NCBI RefSeq assembly: GCF_016313185.1
Contig: NZ_CP066218.1
Coordinates: 2,480,001-2,544,000 of the forward strand
Direction of reading: 5' to 3'
Length of the DNA: 64,000 nt
Source of the DNA: Mycolicibacterium baixiangningiae
GTDB lineage: Bacteria; Actinomycetota; Actinomycetes; Mycobacteriales; Mycobacteriaceae
This document shows, piece by piece, positions 52,001 through 60,600 of the stretch (position 1 is its first letter; each line of letters starts with the position of its first letter). Below the pieces are notes generated by a model. It ran no database searches and was not told the DNA's origin. It was given only the letters and a program-made list of their open reading frames with translations. The position numbers and the translations under genes are program-made.

Positions 52001-52687
52001 CTACCACTGGGCCTTGACGTTGTCTCCGATCTGAGCGGCGATCCGCACCGCCGAGTCGGCAGGATTGGCGCTGCACGTGTTGACGTCGATGATGATGTTG
52101 TTGCGCAAGGCGAGTGCGCGACCACATCCCCAGCCCGGCGCCCGGGCTTCCTGTTGGACGACCGTGGTGCTCAGGATGTTGTCCTCGTTGAGGATTTTGC
52201 CGACGTCCCAGACAGACCCGCTCTGGGTGTGTTCGTACTGACGGCAGGCCGGCCACTGGCTTACGGAGAGGTCGAAGAAGGCGGCGGCCTTCTCCTGGTA
52301 CGGGAACTGCACCACGGCCTGCTTGGCGTAGTGCGTGAAATCGTCGCCGTTGTTCATGCTCACGCCGCGCTCGGCCCAGTAGTCGCTGCCCGCGTAGACC
52401 GGCGCCTCCGCGGCGGCGTCGATCGCGAGGCACTCCCGCGGCGCCATCAGGGCGCTGTTGTCCTCCATGGCGGACTCGGTCCCCGTGACTGCCATACCCG
52501 CGGTCCCCATCGCCGCGGACACCTCGTCTGGTTCCAGGAGCAGTCCGGCCAGCTCACGCTCGACCAGGGGACGCGGGATCATCGAGCGGGTGGTGGTCGT
52601 GCTCGACGAGGCACTGACCGTCTGGGCGCATCCGGTGAGCAGAAGGCAGAGACCTGCGACGACAAGCCGGACCGTCGATTGGCGCAT
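52001..52687 (-). CDS. PknH_C-type sensor-domain lipoprotein
   Basis: The 228-residue protein has a signal peptide with lipobox LLTGC (Cys20), placing it on the outer surface of the membrane. The mature domain resembles the extracellular domain of PknH (PF14032): ELAGLLLEPDEVSAAMG, PRECLAIDAAAEAPVYAGS, FFDLSVSQWPACRQYE and CGRALALRNNIIIDVNTC, with paired cysteines expected to form disulfides. Mycobacteria have several such stand-alone lipoproteins. ATG 52687 was chosen over an upstream in-frame ATG (52726) that would displace the signal peptide. It is 101 bp downstream of nirD. Confidence 0.82.
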   Translation of the reverse strand: MRQSTVRLVVAGLCLLLTGCAQTVSASSSTTTTRSMIPRPLVERELAGLLLEPDEVSAAMGTAGMAVTGTESAMEDNSALMAPRECLAIDAAAEAPVYAGSDYWAERGVSMNNGDDFTHYAKQAVVQFPYQEKAAAFFDLSVSQWPACRQYEHTQSGSVWDVGKILNEDNILSTTVVQQEARAPGWGCGRALALRNNIIIDVNTCSANPADSAVRIAAQIGDNVKAQW

Positions 52688-52788
52688 GTATCCATGGTGC
52701 GCGGTTCTCGGCGCCACCATGGCCAAATCGACGGCGATTCGTGGTCACGATGAATTACGATTCCCGGTAACGATTCGGGCGCGGGACC

Positions 52789-53091
52789 TCAGCGGCTGAT
52801 TCGCACCGTGCCGTCCACCGCGGCGACGGGATAGCTGCGCACCGACAGCTCGGCCCCGGCCGCCTCGGCGCCGGTGCACAGATCGAACGTGTGACCGTGT
52901 AGCGGGCACACCACCACCTGACCGTCGGACAGCCCGTCGGCGAGCGGTCCGCCGCGGTGCGGGCACACCGCGTCGAGAGCGCGCAGCGACCCGTCCCGCA
53001 GCCGGAACACCGCGATCTGGTCGCCGTCGACTGTGAACGTGCGGCCTTCGCCGACGGGGATCTCGTCGAGCGACCCGACCTCCACGTCCAT
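52789..53091 (-). CDS. nirD: assimilatory nitrite reductase small subunit NirD
   Basis: The 100-residue Rieske-type protein has the [2Fe-2S] ligand motifs CPHRGG and CPLHGHTF with two Cys and two His; many enterobacterial NirD proteins lack these ligands. ATG 53091 shares one base with the nirB stop (TGATG), so translation is coupled. The frame to 53178 lies within nirB and is not part of the gene. It works with NirB to reduce nitrite to ammonium using NADH. Confidence 0.92.
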   Translation of the reverse strand: MDVEVGSLDEIPVGEGRTFTVDGDQIAVFRLRDGSLRALDAVCPHRGGPLADGLSDGQVVVCPLHGHTFDLCTGAEAAGAELSVRSYPVAAVDGTVRISR

Positions 53092-55562
53092 CACCGCACC
53101 GGCACCTGGGGGAGCGGCAGCAGCGGCAGTGACGTCCTGAACTGGCCCTCGGTGGCCGGCTCCTGCCCGTCGCGCCACGGGTCACGGTAGGCGTCGACGG
53201 ATTTCTGCATGTTGGCGTCGAGCTGTTCGGCGATGCCCTCGCTGTCGTCGACCACCACGGCGCGGATCTTCTCGATGCCCAGGCGCGGCACCCACGCGTA
53301 GGTGCGTTCCAGCCAGTTGGCATTCTCCCGGTAGTACTGCAGGAACCTGCCCGTCAGCGTCATCACTTCGTCGGGGGAGTCCACGGTGGCGAGCAGGTCG
53401 CCCTTGCGGATGTGCGCCCCCGCAGCACCGCCGACGTAGATCTCCCACCGGCCGCCGTCGATCGCCACCACCCCGAGGTCCTTGCACAGGGACTCCGCAC
53501 AGTTGCGCGGGCATCCGGTGACGGCCAGCTTCATCTTCGCCGGGCTCGCCAGCCCCTTGTACCGGTCTTCGATCGCGATCCCCAGCGCGGTGGAGTCGCC
53601 GACGCCGAAGCGGCAGAAGTCGCTACCGACACAGGTTTTCACGGTGCGGAAGCTCTTGCCGTACGCGTATCCGGACGGCATGTCCAGATCCGCCCACACC
53701 GCGGGCAGATCCTCCTTTCGCACCCCGAGCAGATCGATGCGCTGACCGCCGGTGAGTTTGATCATCGGGATCGAGTACTTGTCCGCGACGTCGGCGATCC
53801 GGCGCAACTGCCAGGTATTCGTGACGCCGCCCTTCATCTGCGGTACCACCGAGAACGTCCCGTCCCGTTGGATGTTGGCGTGCACCCGGTCGTTGATGAA
53901 CCGGGCGTCGCGCTCGTCGACGAATTCGTCGGCCCAGATGACCTCCAGCAGTGAGGCCAGCGCCATCTTGGAGGTGGCCTCCTCCTTGCCGTCCGGGGCG
54001 AGCGCGGCGAACACCGAGGACACCGAATGCAACCGGAGGTCACGGATGTGACGGATCAACGTCTGCTTGTCGTAGGGGATGCCCGGCACGTACCAGGACG
54101 CCGACGGATCCTCGCTGACGGCGCCACCGGCCGCCCATTCGACGATCTGCCCGACCAGCTGCTTACACGAACCGCATCCCTTGCCGGCCTTGGTCTTCGC
54201 CATGACTCCGGACACCGAGGTCTCGCCGTCGCGCACGCACGCCGCCAACGCGCCCTTCGACACGCCGTTGCAGTTGCACACCTGCGCATCGTCGGCCAGT
54301 TCGGCCACGCCCACTTCGACGCCGGGAGTGCCGATGTCGAACATCAACGACACCCGCTCGTCCGGCAGCGGCAGGCCGCTGTCGAACGCCTGGGTCAGGA
54401 ACGACACCTTGCTGACGTCGCCGAGAAGCGTTGCGCCGATGAGCTTTCCGTCGCGAATGACGATCGTCTTGTACACCCCGCTCTTGGGCTCGGAGTACTG
54501 GACGAATTCGTCGTCGGGCAGCTCGGGCCCCTTGAGTCCCATCGACGCGACGTCGACCCCCGCGACCTTCAGCTTCGTCGCTGTGCGGGAGCCGTGATAC
54601 GCCGCCGCGACGTCGGTGCCGGTGAGGTGGTCGGCCAGTACGCACGCCTGCTCCCACAGCGGCGCCACCAGCCCGTACACCTGGCCGCGGTGCTGTGCGC
54701 ATTCACCGACCACGTAGATGTGCTCGTCGTCGACCGAGCGCATGTGGTCGTCGACCACGATGGCGCGCTCCACGGTCAGCCCGGCCCGCTGCGCGAGGCC
54801 CACATTGGGCCGGATGCCCGCCGCGAGGACCAGCATGTCGCAGTCGATCTCGCTGCCGTCGGAGAACACGATGCCGCGCAGCGTGCCGTTGTCGCCGGTG
54901 CGCACCTCGGTGGTGCGTTTGGACATGTGCACCGTGATACCCAGCCGTTCGACCGAACGCCGCAGGATCGCACCCGCGGTGTCGTCGAGTTGGGCGTTCA
55001 TCAGCGTCTCGCCGGCGTGCACCACCTCGACCGTCAGACCCCGGTTCTGCAGTCCGCGTGCGGCTTCCAGGCCCAGCAGGCCACCACCGATCACCACCGC
55101 CTTTCTCCGGTGTTCGGCCTCGGTGATCATGCCCAAGCAGTCGTCGAGCGTGCGAAAACCGAAGGCGCCGTCGACCAGCGTCTTGTTGTCGGCCCACAAC
55201 CCGGCGATCGGGGGGAAGAACGACCGGCTCCCGGTGGCCACGATCAGCTCGTCGTAGCGCTGGACGGTGCCGTCGTCAGCGTGCACCAGCCGGGCGTACG
55301 GGTCGATGCGCACCACCCGCACCCCGGCCCGCAGGTCGATACCGTTTTCGGTGTACCAGGTGACCGGGTTGAGGTAGATCTCTTCGGTGTCGTCGCTGCC
55401 TGCGAGCACGTTCGACAGCAGGATGCGGTTGTAGTTGCCGTACGGTTCGTCGCCGAACACCGTGATGTCGAACATGTCGGCTCCGCCGCGGGTGAGGATC
55501 TCCTCGATGGCGCGTACCCCGGCCATCCCGTTGCCGATGACGACGAGCTTCCTGCGCGTCAT
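53091..55562 (-). CDS. nirB: assimilatory nitrite reductase [NAD(P)H] large subunit NirB
   Basis: The 823-residue enzyme reduces nitrite to ammonium by six electrons in the cytoplasm. N-terminal FAD/NAD domains have VVIGNGMAGVRAIEE and VVIGGGLLGLEAARGL. A BFD-like [2Fe-2S] domain follows (VCNCNGVSKGALAAC, KGCGSCKQL). The C-terminal sulfite/nitrite reductase half supplies [4Fe-4S]-siroheme ligands in TCVGSDFCRFG and TGCPRNCAES (near 643, 649, 683, 687). ATG 55562 directly follows the stop of the 117-residue gene, so three genes form one operon. It is paired in this window with narK and nasN. Confidence 0.95.
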   Translation of the reverse strand: MTRRKLVVIGNGMAGVRAIEEILTRGGADMFDITVFGDEPYGNYNRILLSNVLAGSDDTEEIYLNPVTWYTENGIDLRAGVRVVRIDPYARLVHADDGTVQRYDELIVATGSRSFFPPIAGLWADNKTLVDGAFGFRTLDDCLGMITEAEHRRKAVVIGGGLLGLEAARGLQNRGLTVEVVHAGETLMNAQLDDTAGAILRRSVERLGITVHMSKRTTEVRTGDNGTLRGIVFSDGSEIDCDMLVLAAGIRPNVGLAQRAGLTVERAIVVDDHMRSVDDEHIYVVGECAQHRGQVYGLVAPLWEQACVLADHLTGTDVAAAYHGSRTATKLKVAGVDVASMGLKGPELPDDEFVQYSEPKSGVYKTIVIRDGKLIGATLLGDVSKVSFLTQAFDSGLPLPDERVSLMFDIGTPGVEVGVAELADDAQVCNCNGVSKGALAACVRDGETSVSGVMAKTKAGKGCGSCKQLVGQIVEWAAGGAVSEDPSASWYVPGIPYDKQTLIRHIRDLRLHSVSSVFAALAPDGKEEATSKMALASLLEVIWADEFVDERDARFINDRVHANIQRDGTFSVVPQMKGGVTNTWQLRRIADVADKYSIPMIKLTGGQRIDLLGVRKEDLPAVWADLDMPSGYAYGKSFRTVKTCVGSDFCRFGVGDSTALGIAIEDRYKGLASPAKMKLAVTGCPRNCAESLCKDLGVVAIDGGRWEIYVGGAAGAHIRKGDLLATVDSPDEVMTLTGRFLQYYRENANWLERTYAWVPRLGIEKIRAVVVDDSEGIAEQLDANMQKSVDAYRDPWRDGQEPATEGQFRTSLPLLPLPQVPVR

Positions 55563-55916
55563 CTAGACCTCCACCAGTCCGAGGTCGACGATCATGGTTC
55601 CGGCGCATCCGGTGGGTGCGGCGACGAACAGTTCGAGCACCGTGTCCCCGAGGATGTCCTCCACCACGCGCAGCGCCACGTGGGTGGCGCCCTTGGCCGC
55701 GATCGGGAAGTACCGCATCGGTTTACCGTCCCGGAACAGGACGGCGGTGACCATCTCGTCGCTCGAATTGCCGCCGCGGAAGTACACCGGCTGCGCGACC
55801 GCTCCGGCCGGCACGACATAGCGCAGACTGGCGTCGATCGGCATGGGTTTGTCCAGGCCGTTACCTTCGAACTCGAAGGCGCCCTGCAGGAATCGTGGAG
55901 TGCTGCCGTCGCTCAT
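55563..55916 (-). CDS. conserved hypothetical protein co-transcribed with nirBD
   Basis: The 117-residue protein starts MSDGSTPRFLQGAFEFEG and is rich in beta-strand patterns (SLRYVVPAGAVAQPVYFRGG and ELFVAAPTGCAGTMIVDLGL). No membrane segment, signal peptide or metal motif is visible. Its stop is immediately followed by the nirB ATG with no gap, and it is the first gene after the divergent promoter region, so it would be induced with nitrite reductase. No family is recognised with confidence. A role in assembly or electron transfer for NirBD is conjecture. Confidence 0.8.
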   Translation of the reverse strand: MSDGSTPRFLQGAFEFEGNGLDKPMPIDASLRYVVPAGAVAQPVYFRGGNSSDEMVTAVLFRDGKPMRYFPIAAKGATHVALRVVEDILGDTVLELFVAAPTGCAGTMIVDLGLVEV

Positions 55917-56020
55917 GCCTACGACACGCTAGGCCGATGATGTTTCGGAGTCGTTTCCGATGCGAGTCCGCCGTGAATCCCGTTGCGCACCCGGTCCGGT
56001 ACGACGGGTGTGAGCCGGTG

Positions 56021-56058
56021 TTGACATGGTGGACACGACGGGGCAACCGCGGCGGAAC
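56021..56058 (+). promoter_or_regulatory. GlnR-like box upstream of narK
   Basis: TTGAC, GACAC, GCAAC and GGAAC occur at exact 11-bp intervals (starts 56021, 56032, 56043 and 56054), each ending in AC and separated by 6 nt. The actinobacterial GlnR operator is a set of xnnAC elements with 6-nt spacers, usually G-rich at the first base as seen here. GlnR activates nitrate and nitrite genes under nitrogen limitation in mycobacteria. The box ends 22 bp before the narK ATG and may act on both divergent transcripts (narK, and the 117-residue gene with nirBD). Confidence 0.65.
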
Positions 56059-56080
56059 CGCGCCACAGTAGATCTGGGGT

Positions 56081-57502
56081 ATGAGCCGCGACCGCTACAT
56101 CGCCCACTGGGATGCCGAGGACATCGACGCGTGGGAAGCCGGCGGAAAACAGATCGCCAAACGCAATCTGATCTGGTCGATCTTCGCCGAGCACGTCGGT
56201 TTCTCGATCTGGTCCATCTGGTCGGTGATGGTGCTGTTCATGCCGCAGGACGTCTACGGCATCGACGCCGCAGGCAAGTTCTACCTGGTCGCGATGCCGA
56301 CCCTGGTGGGCGCGTTCATGCGGATCCCGTACACGATCGCGCCCGCGCGGTTCGGCGGCCGTAACTGGACGATCGTCAGCGCGCTGCTGCTGCTGATCCC
56401 GACGCTGCTGACGTGGTACGTGATGAAGAACCCCGGCACGTCCTACACGACGTTCATGCTGGTGGCGGCGTTCGCCGGCTTCGGTGGCGGCAATTTCGCC
56501 TCGTCGATGACGAACATCAACGCCTTCTACCCGCAGCGGCTCAAGGGCTGGGCGCTGGGGCTCAACGCCGGCGGCGGCAACATCGGCGTCCCGGTGATCC
56601 AGCTGGTGGGGCTGCTCGTGATCGCGACCGTCGGCAACACCGCCCCGGAGATCGTCTGCGCCGCCTACCTCGTCCTGATCGGCCTCGCCGCGGTGGGCGC
56701 GGCAACGTTCATGGACAACCTCGGCAACCAGCGCTCGACCCTGAGCGCACTCGGGGAGGCGTTGCGCTACAAACATTCCTGGGTGATGAGCTTCCTCTAC
56801 ATCGGCACCTTCGGATCGTTCATCGGCTTCTCGTTCGCCTTCGGGCAGGTGCTGCAGATCAACTACCTGGCCGGCGGTGACACCCCGGCACAGGCCTCGC
56901 TGCATGCCGCGCAGATCTCGTTCATCGGACCCTTGCTCGGCTCGATCTCGCGGCCGTTCGGCGGCAAGCTCGCCGACCGGATCGGCGGCGGCCGCATCAC
57001 GCTCTACACCTTCGTCGCGATGATCTTCGCCGCCGGGATCCTGGTGACCACAGGGGTGCTCGACGACGGGATGGCGGGGGCGCCGACCGGTGCTCAGATG
57101 GCCTTGTACGTGGTCGGGTTCATCCTGCTGTTCATCCTGTCGGGCATCGGCAACGGGTCGACCTACAAGATGATCCCGTCGATCTTCGAGGCGAAGGCCC
57201 AGGGCCATGACGAGTGGAACGCCGGGGAGAAGGCGGCGTGGTCGCGCAGCATGTCGGGGGCGTTGATCGGTTTCGCCGGGGCGGTCGGGGCGCTCGGCGG
57301 CGTGGGCATCAACGTGGTGCTGCGCGCGTCCTACATCGGTGATGCGAAATCGGCCACCAACGCCTTCTGGGTGTTCATGGGTTTCTACGTGGTCTGCGCG
57401 ATCGTGACATGGATTGTCTTCCTGCGGATGGCGAGCGCGCGCGCCGGCGGCGGCGACCACATCGGCCGGGCCGCGGCACCGGCATCCGCCTCGGCCGGCT
57501 GA
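56081..57502 (+). CDS. narK: nitrate/nitrite transporter, NarK family
   Basis: The 473-residue MFS transporter of the nitrate/nitrite porter family has about twelve helices. The nitrate signature is in GFGGGNFASSMTNINAFYP and GGGNIGVPVIQL, with a second related Gly-rich motif in GFAGAVGALGGVGINV. An extended N-terminus with a Trp- and acidic-rich motif (DRYIAHWDAEDIDAWEAGG) precedes the first helix, as in mycobacterial NarK proteins. It is followed by a nitrate reductase gene and divergent from the nirBD operon, so it most likely imports nitrate for assimilation. The ATG has TGGGG upstream. Confidence 0.92.
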   Translation: MSRDRYIAHWDAEDIDAWEAGGKQIAKRNLIWSIFAEHVGFSIWSIWSVMVLFMPQDVYGIDAAGKFYLVAMPTLVGAFMRIPYTIAPARFGGRNWTIVSALLLLIPTLLTWYVMKNPGTSYTTFMLVAAFAGFGGGNFASSMTNINAFYPQRLKGWALGLNAGGGNIGVPVIQLVGLLVIATVGNTAPEIVCAAYLVLIGLAAVGAATFMDNLGNQRSTLSALGEALRYKHSWVMSFLYIGTFGSFIGFSFAFGQVLQINYLAGGDTPAQASLHAAQISFIGPLLGSISRPFGGKLADRIGGGRITLYTFVAMIFAAGILVTTGVLDDGMAGAPTGAQMALYVVGFILLFILSGIGNGSTYKMIPSIFEAKAQGHDEWNAGEKAAWSRSMSGALIGFAGAVGALGGVGINVVLRASYIGDAKSATNAFWVFMGFYVVCAIVTWIVFLRMASARAGGGDHIGRAAAPASASAG

Positions 57503-57516
57503 CCAGCGAGGATGCT

Positions 57517-57555
57517 GCTCACCGGGCGGGTATCGACCCGGTGAGCACGAGTTTT
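57517..57555 (+). terminator. hairpin between narK and nasN
   Basis: GCTCACCGGG (57517-57526) and CCCGGTGAGC (57537-57546) form a perfect 10-bp stem over a 10-nt loop. ACGAG and four T follow. This could be a weak terminator or attenuator that lowers nasN expression relative to narK, or may stabilise the narK message. The weak T-tract argues against full termination. Confidence 0.5.
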
Positions 57556-57611
57556 CCTGCCGATAACGTCCGCGGAAACCAACCGGAACAGGGTCCGCGG
57601 ACCATGGCCTC

Positions 57612-60600
57612 ATGGCGGTGACCAGAACTGCGTGCTCGTACTGCGGTGTCGGTTGCGGCATCGAGGTGCACACGGACCTCCTCAACGACGCAGGCGGCGA
57701 TCGTCCGGTCATCGCCCGGGTGTCCGGGGACAAGTTGCACCCCACCAACTTCGGCAGGCTGTGCACGAAGGGTGCCACACACGCGGAGATGATGCGCGCC
57801 GACGACGGACGTCTCAAGTCGGCGCTGCTGCGGCCGGGCCGGGGCGACGAGGCGGTGCCGGTCCCGGTGGACGATGCGATCGCCGAGGCGGGCCGGCGGC
57901 TGCGGGCGATCGTCGACAAACACGGACCGGATGCGGTCGCGTTCTACGTGTCCGGGCAGATGTCACTCGAATCGCAATACCTGGCAACCAAACTCGCGAA
58001 GGGCTTCCTGCGCACCAAGTACATGGAGTCCAATTCGCGGCTGTGCATGGCCAGTGCGGGCACCGGGTACAAACAGTCGCTCGGCAGCGACGGGCCGCCG
58101 GGGTCGTACACCGACTTCGACCTGACCAACCTGTTCTTCGTCATCGGGTCCAACATGGCCGACTGCCACCCGATCCTTTACCTGCGGATGGCCGAGCGGC
58201 TGAAAACCGGCGCGAAACTCATCGTCGTCGATCCCCGCCGCACCATCACCGCGGACAAGGCAGACCTCTACTTGCAGATCAAACCGGGCACCGACCTGGC
58301 GCTGCTCAACGGGCTGCTGCACCTGCTCGTCGAGAGCGACGACATCGACGAGCAGTTCATCGCCGAGCACACCGAGGGCTGGGAGCAGATGGTCGAGTTC
58401 CTGGCCGACTACCCGCCGGCGAGGGTCTCCGAGATCACCGGTATCGGCGAATCCGACATCCGCCTGGCCGCGGCAATGATCGCCGAGGCGGGGGACTGGA
58501 TGACGTGCTGGGCGGTGGGCGTGAACCAGAGCACCCACGGCACCGCGAACACCACCGCGATCTGCAACCTGCACCTGGCCACCGGGGCGATCTGCCGGCC
58601 CGGCAGCGGACCGATGTCGCTGACCGGTCAGCCCAACGCGATGGGCGGCCGCGAGATGGGGTACATGGGGCCGGGACTGCCCGGTCAGCGGTCGGTGATC
58701 TCCGCCGACGACCGGGCGTTCGTCGAAGAGGAATGGGGTCTGTCGCCGGGCACCATCCGCACCGAATTCGGGCCGGGCGCGGTCGACATGTTCGAGCGTC
58801 TGGCCGCCGGGGAGATCAAGGCCTGCTGGATCATCTGCACCAATCCGGTGGCCACCATGCCCAACCGCAAGACCACGATCGCCGGTCTGGAAGCCGCCGA
58901 ACTCGTCATCACCCAGGACACCTACCGCGACAACGCCACCAACCGCTACGCCGACATCGTGCTGCCCGCCACGCTCTGGGCCGAATCCGATTTCGTGATG
59001 ATCAATTCCGACCGCAATATGACACTGCTGCAGCAGTCCATCCCGCCCGCGGGGCAGGCCCGCCCGGACTGGCAGCTGATCTGCCAGATCGCCGCCCAAC
59101 TCGGCTACGGGGACGACTTCAGCTACGGCAGCAGCGCCGAGATCTTCGACGAGATCCGCCGATTCACGAACCTGCGCACCGGATACGACCTGCGCGGCGC
59201 GAGCTACGAGCGGCTGCGCCAGACACCGCTGCAGTGGCCGGTGCCGCCCGCGGGCGAACCCGGTGGCGACGACGACCGTCACCCGATCCGCTACCTCAAC
59301 GACGGGGTCAGCCAGCACCTGTACGTCGACGCCGACGGACATCGGCCCCGGCTGGCGTTCGCGACCCCGTCGCGGCGCGCGGTGTTCGTACCCCGGCCGC
59401 ACGTGGACGCCGACGAACTGCCCGACGCCGACTACCCGATCGTGCTCAACACCGGTCGGCTGCAACACCAGTGGCACACCATGACCAAGACGGGACGGGT
59501 CGACAAACTCAACAAACTCAACGGCGGGCCGTTCGTGGAGGTGCACCCCGTCGACGCGGTCGCCCTCGAACTGACCGAGGGTCAGCCGGTCGAGCTTGCA
59601 TCGCGGCGCGGCCGGGCGGTGCTGCCCGCGGTGATCACCGACCGGGTGCGTCCGGGGAACTGTTTCGTGCCGTTCCACTGGAACGACGAACACGGCGAGT
59701 ACCTGACGATCAACGCGCTCACCAACGACGCCGTCGATCCGGAGTCCCTGCAGCCGGAATTCAAGGTGTGCGCGATCAGCCTGCGGCCGGTGAAGCCGGT
59801 GGGCGCCGCCAGTCCTGTCGGCCGCACCCGCACACCGGCCTTCACCGAGGACGAAAAGCTCTATCTGGCAGGGTTTTTCAGCGGTATCGGCGACGCTCCG
59901 TCCGGCGTGCCGGTGCTGCCGACGCACGCGCCGGTGCGCGCCGAGGTGCGGCTGTGGATCGACGGGGTGCTGGCCGGACGCTACTCGCGCGCCGAGCCGG
60001 CGCGGGCGGAGGCGCCGGCAGCCGGGCACGGACCGCTGGTGCTGTGGGCGTCGCAGACCGGCACCGCCGAGGAGTTCGCGGGGCAGGTCGCGGCGAAGCT
60101 CGGCGACGCGCAGGTGCGCAACATGGACGAGGCCACGCTGACCGACCTCACCTCGGCGCGCGACGTCGTCGTGGTCACCAGCACGTTCGGCGACGGGGGC
60201 CCACCGGACAACGGCGCCGAGTTCTGGAGCCGGCTCGAAGCGCCGGACGCCCCCACGCTCGACGGGGTCCGCTATGCGGTGCTCGGCATCGGGGACCGGT
60301 CCTACGACGACTTCTGCGGCCACGCCCGGTCGCTCGACGAGCGGCTTGCCGCACTGGGTGCCACCAGGCTGCGCAGCCGAGGGGAATGCGAAGCCTACGA
60401 GGAAGAGCCGATGCACGGGTGGGCCGACGACGTCGCCGCGCTGCTCGGTGGCACGGGGGAGTCCACACCGGCACGCGGCGGCACGGCGACCACGACCGCG
60501 ACCAGGACCCGGCCCGCCAAAACGGCCGAACCGTTCACCCGCGCCAAACCGGTGCTCGCTCCGCTGGTCCGCAACACGGTGCTGAGCGCGCCGACCTCGG

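Noticed and set aside
54027..55940. Long forward frame opposite nirB
   Set aside because: Low-complexity His/Asp/Arg-rich translation typical of antisense frames in GC-rich DNA; nirB motifs are on the other strand.
57561..57590. GlnR-like motif before nasN (GATAAC, GAAAC, GGAAC)
   Set aside because: The AC spacing is 12 and 10 bp rather than the constant 11 bp seen before narK, so it fits poorly.
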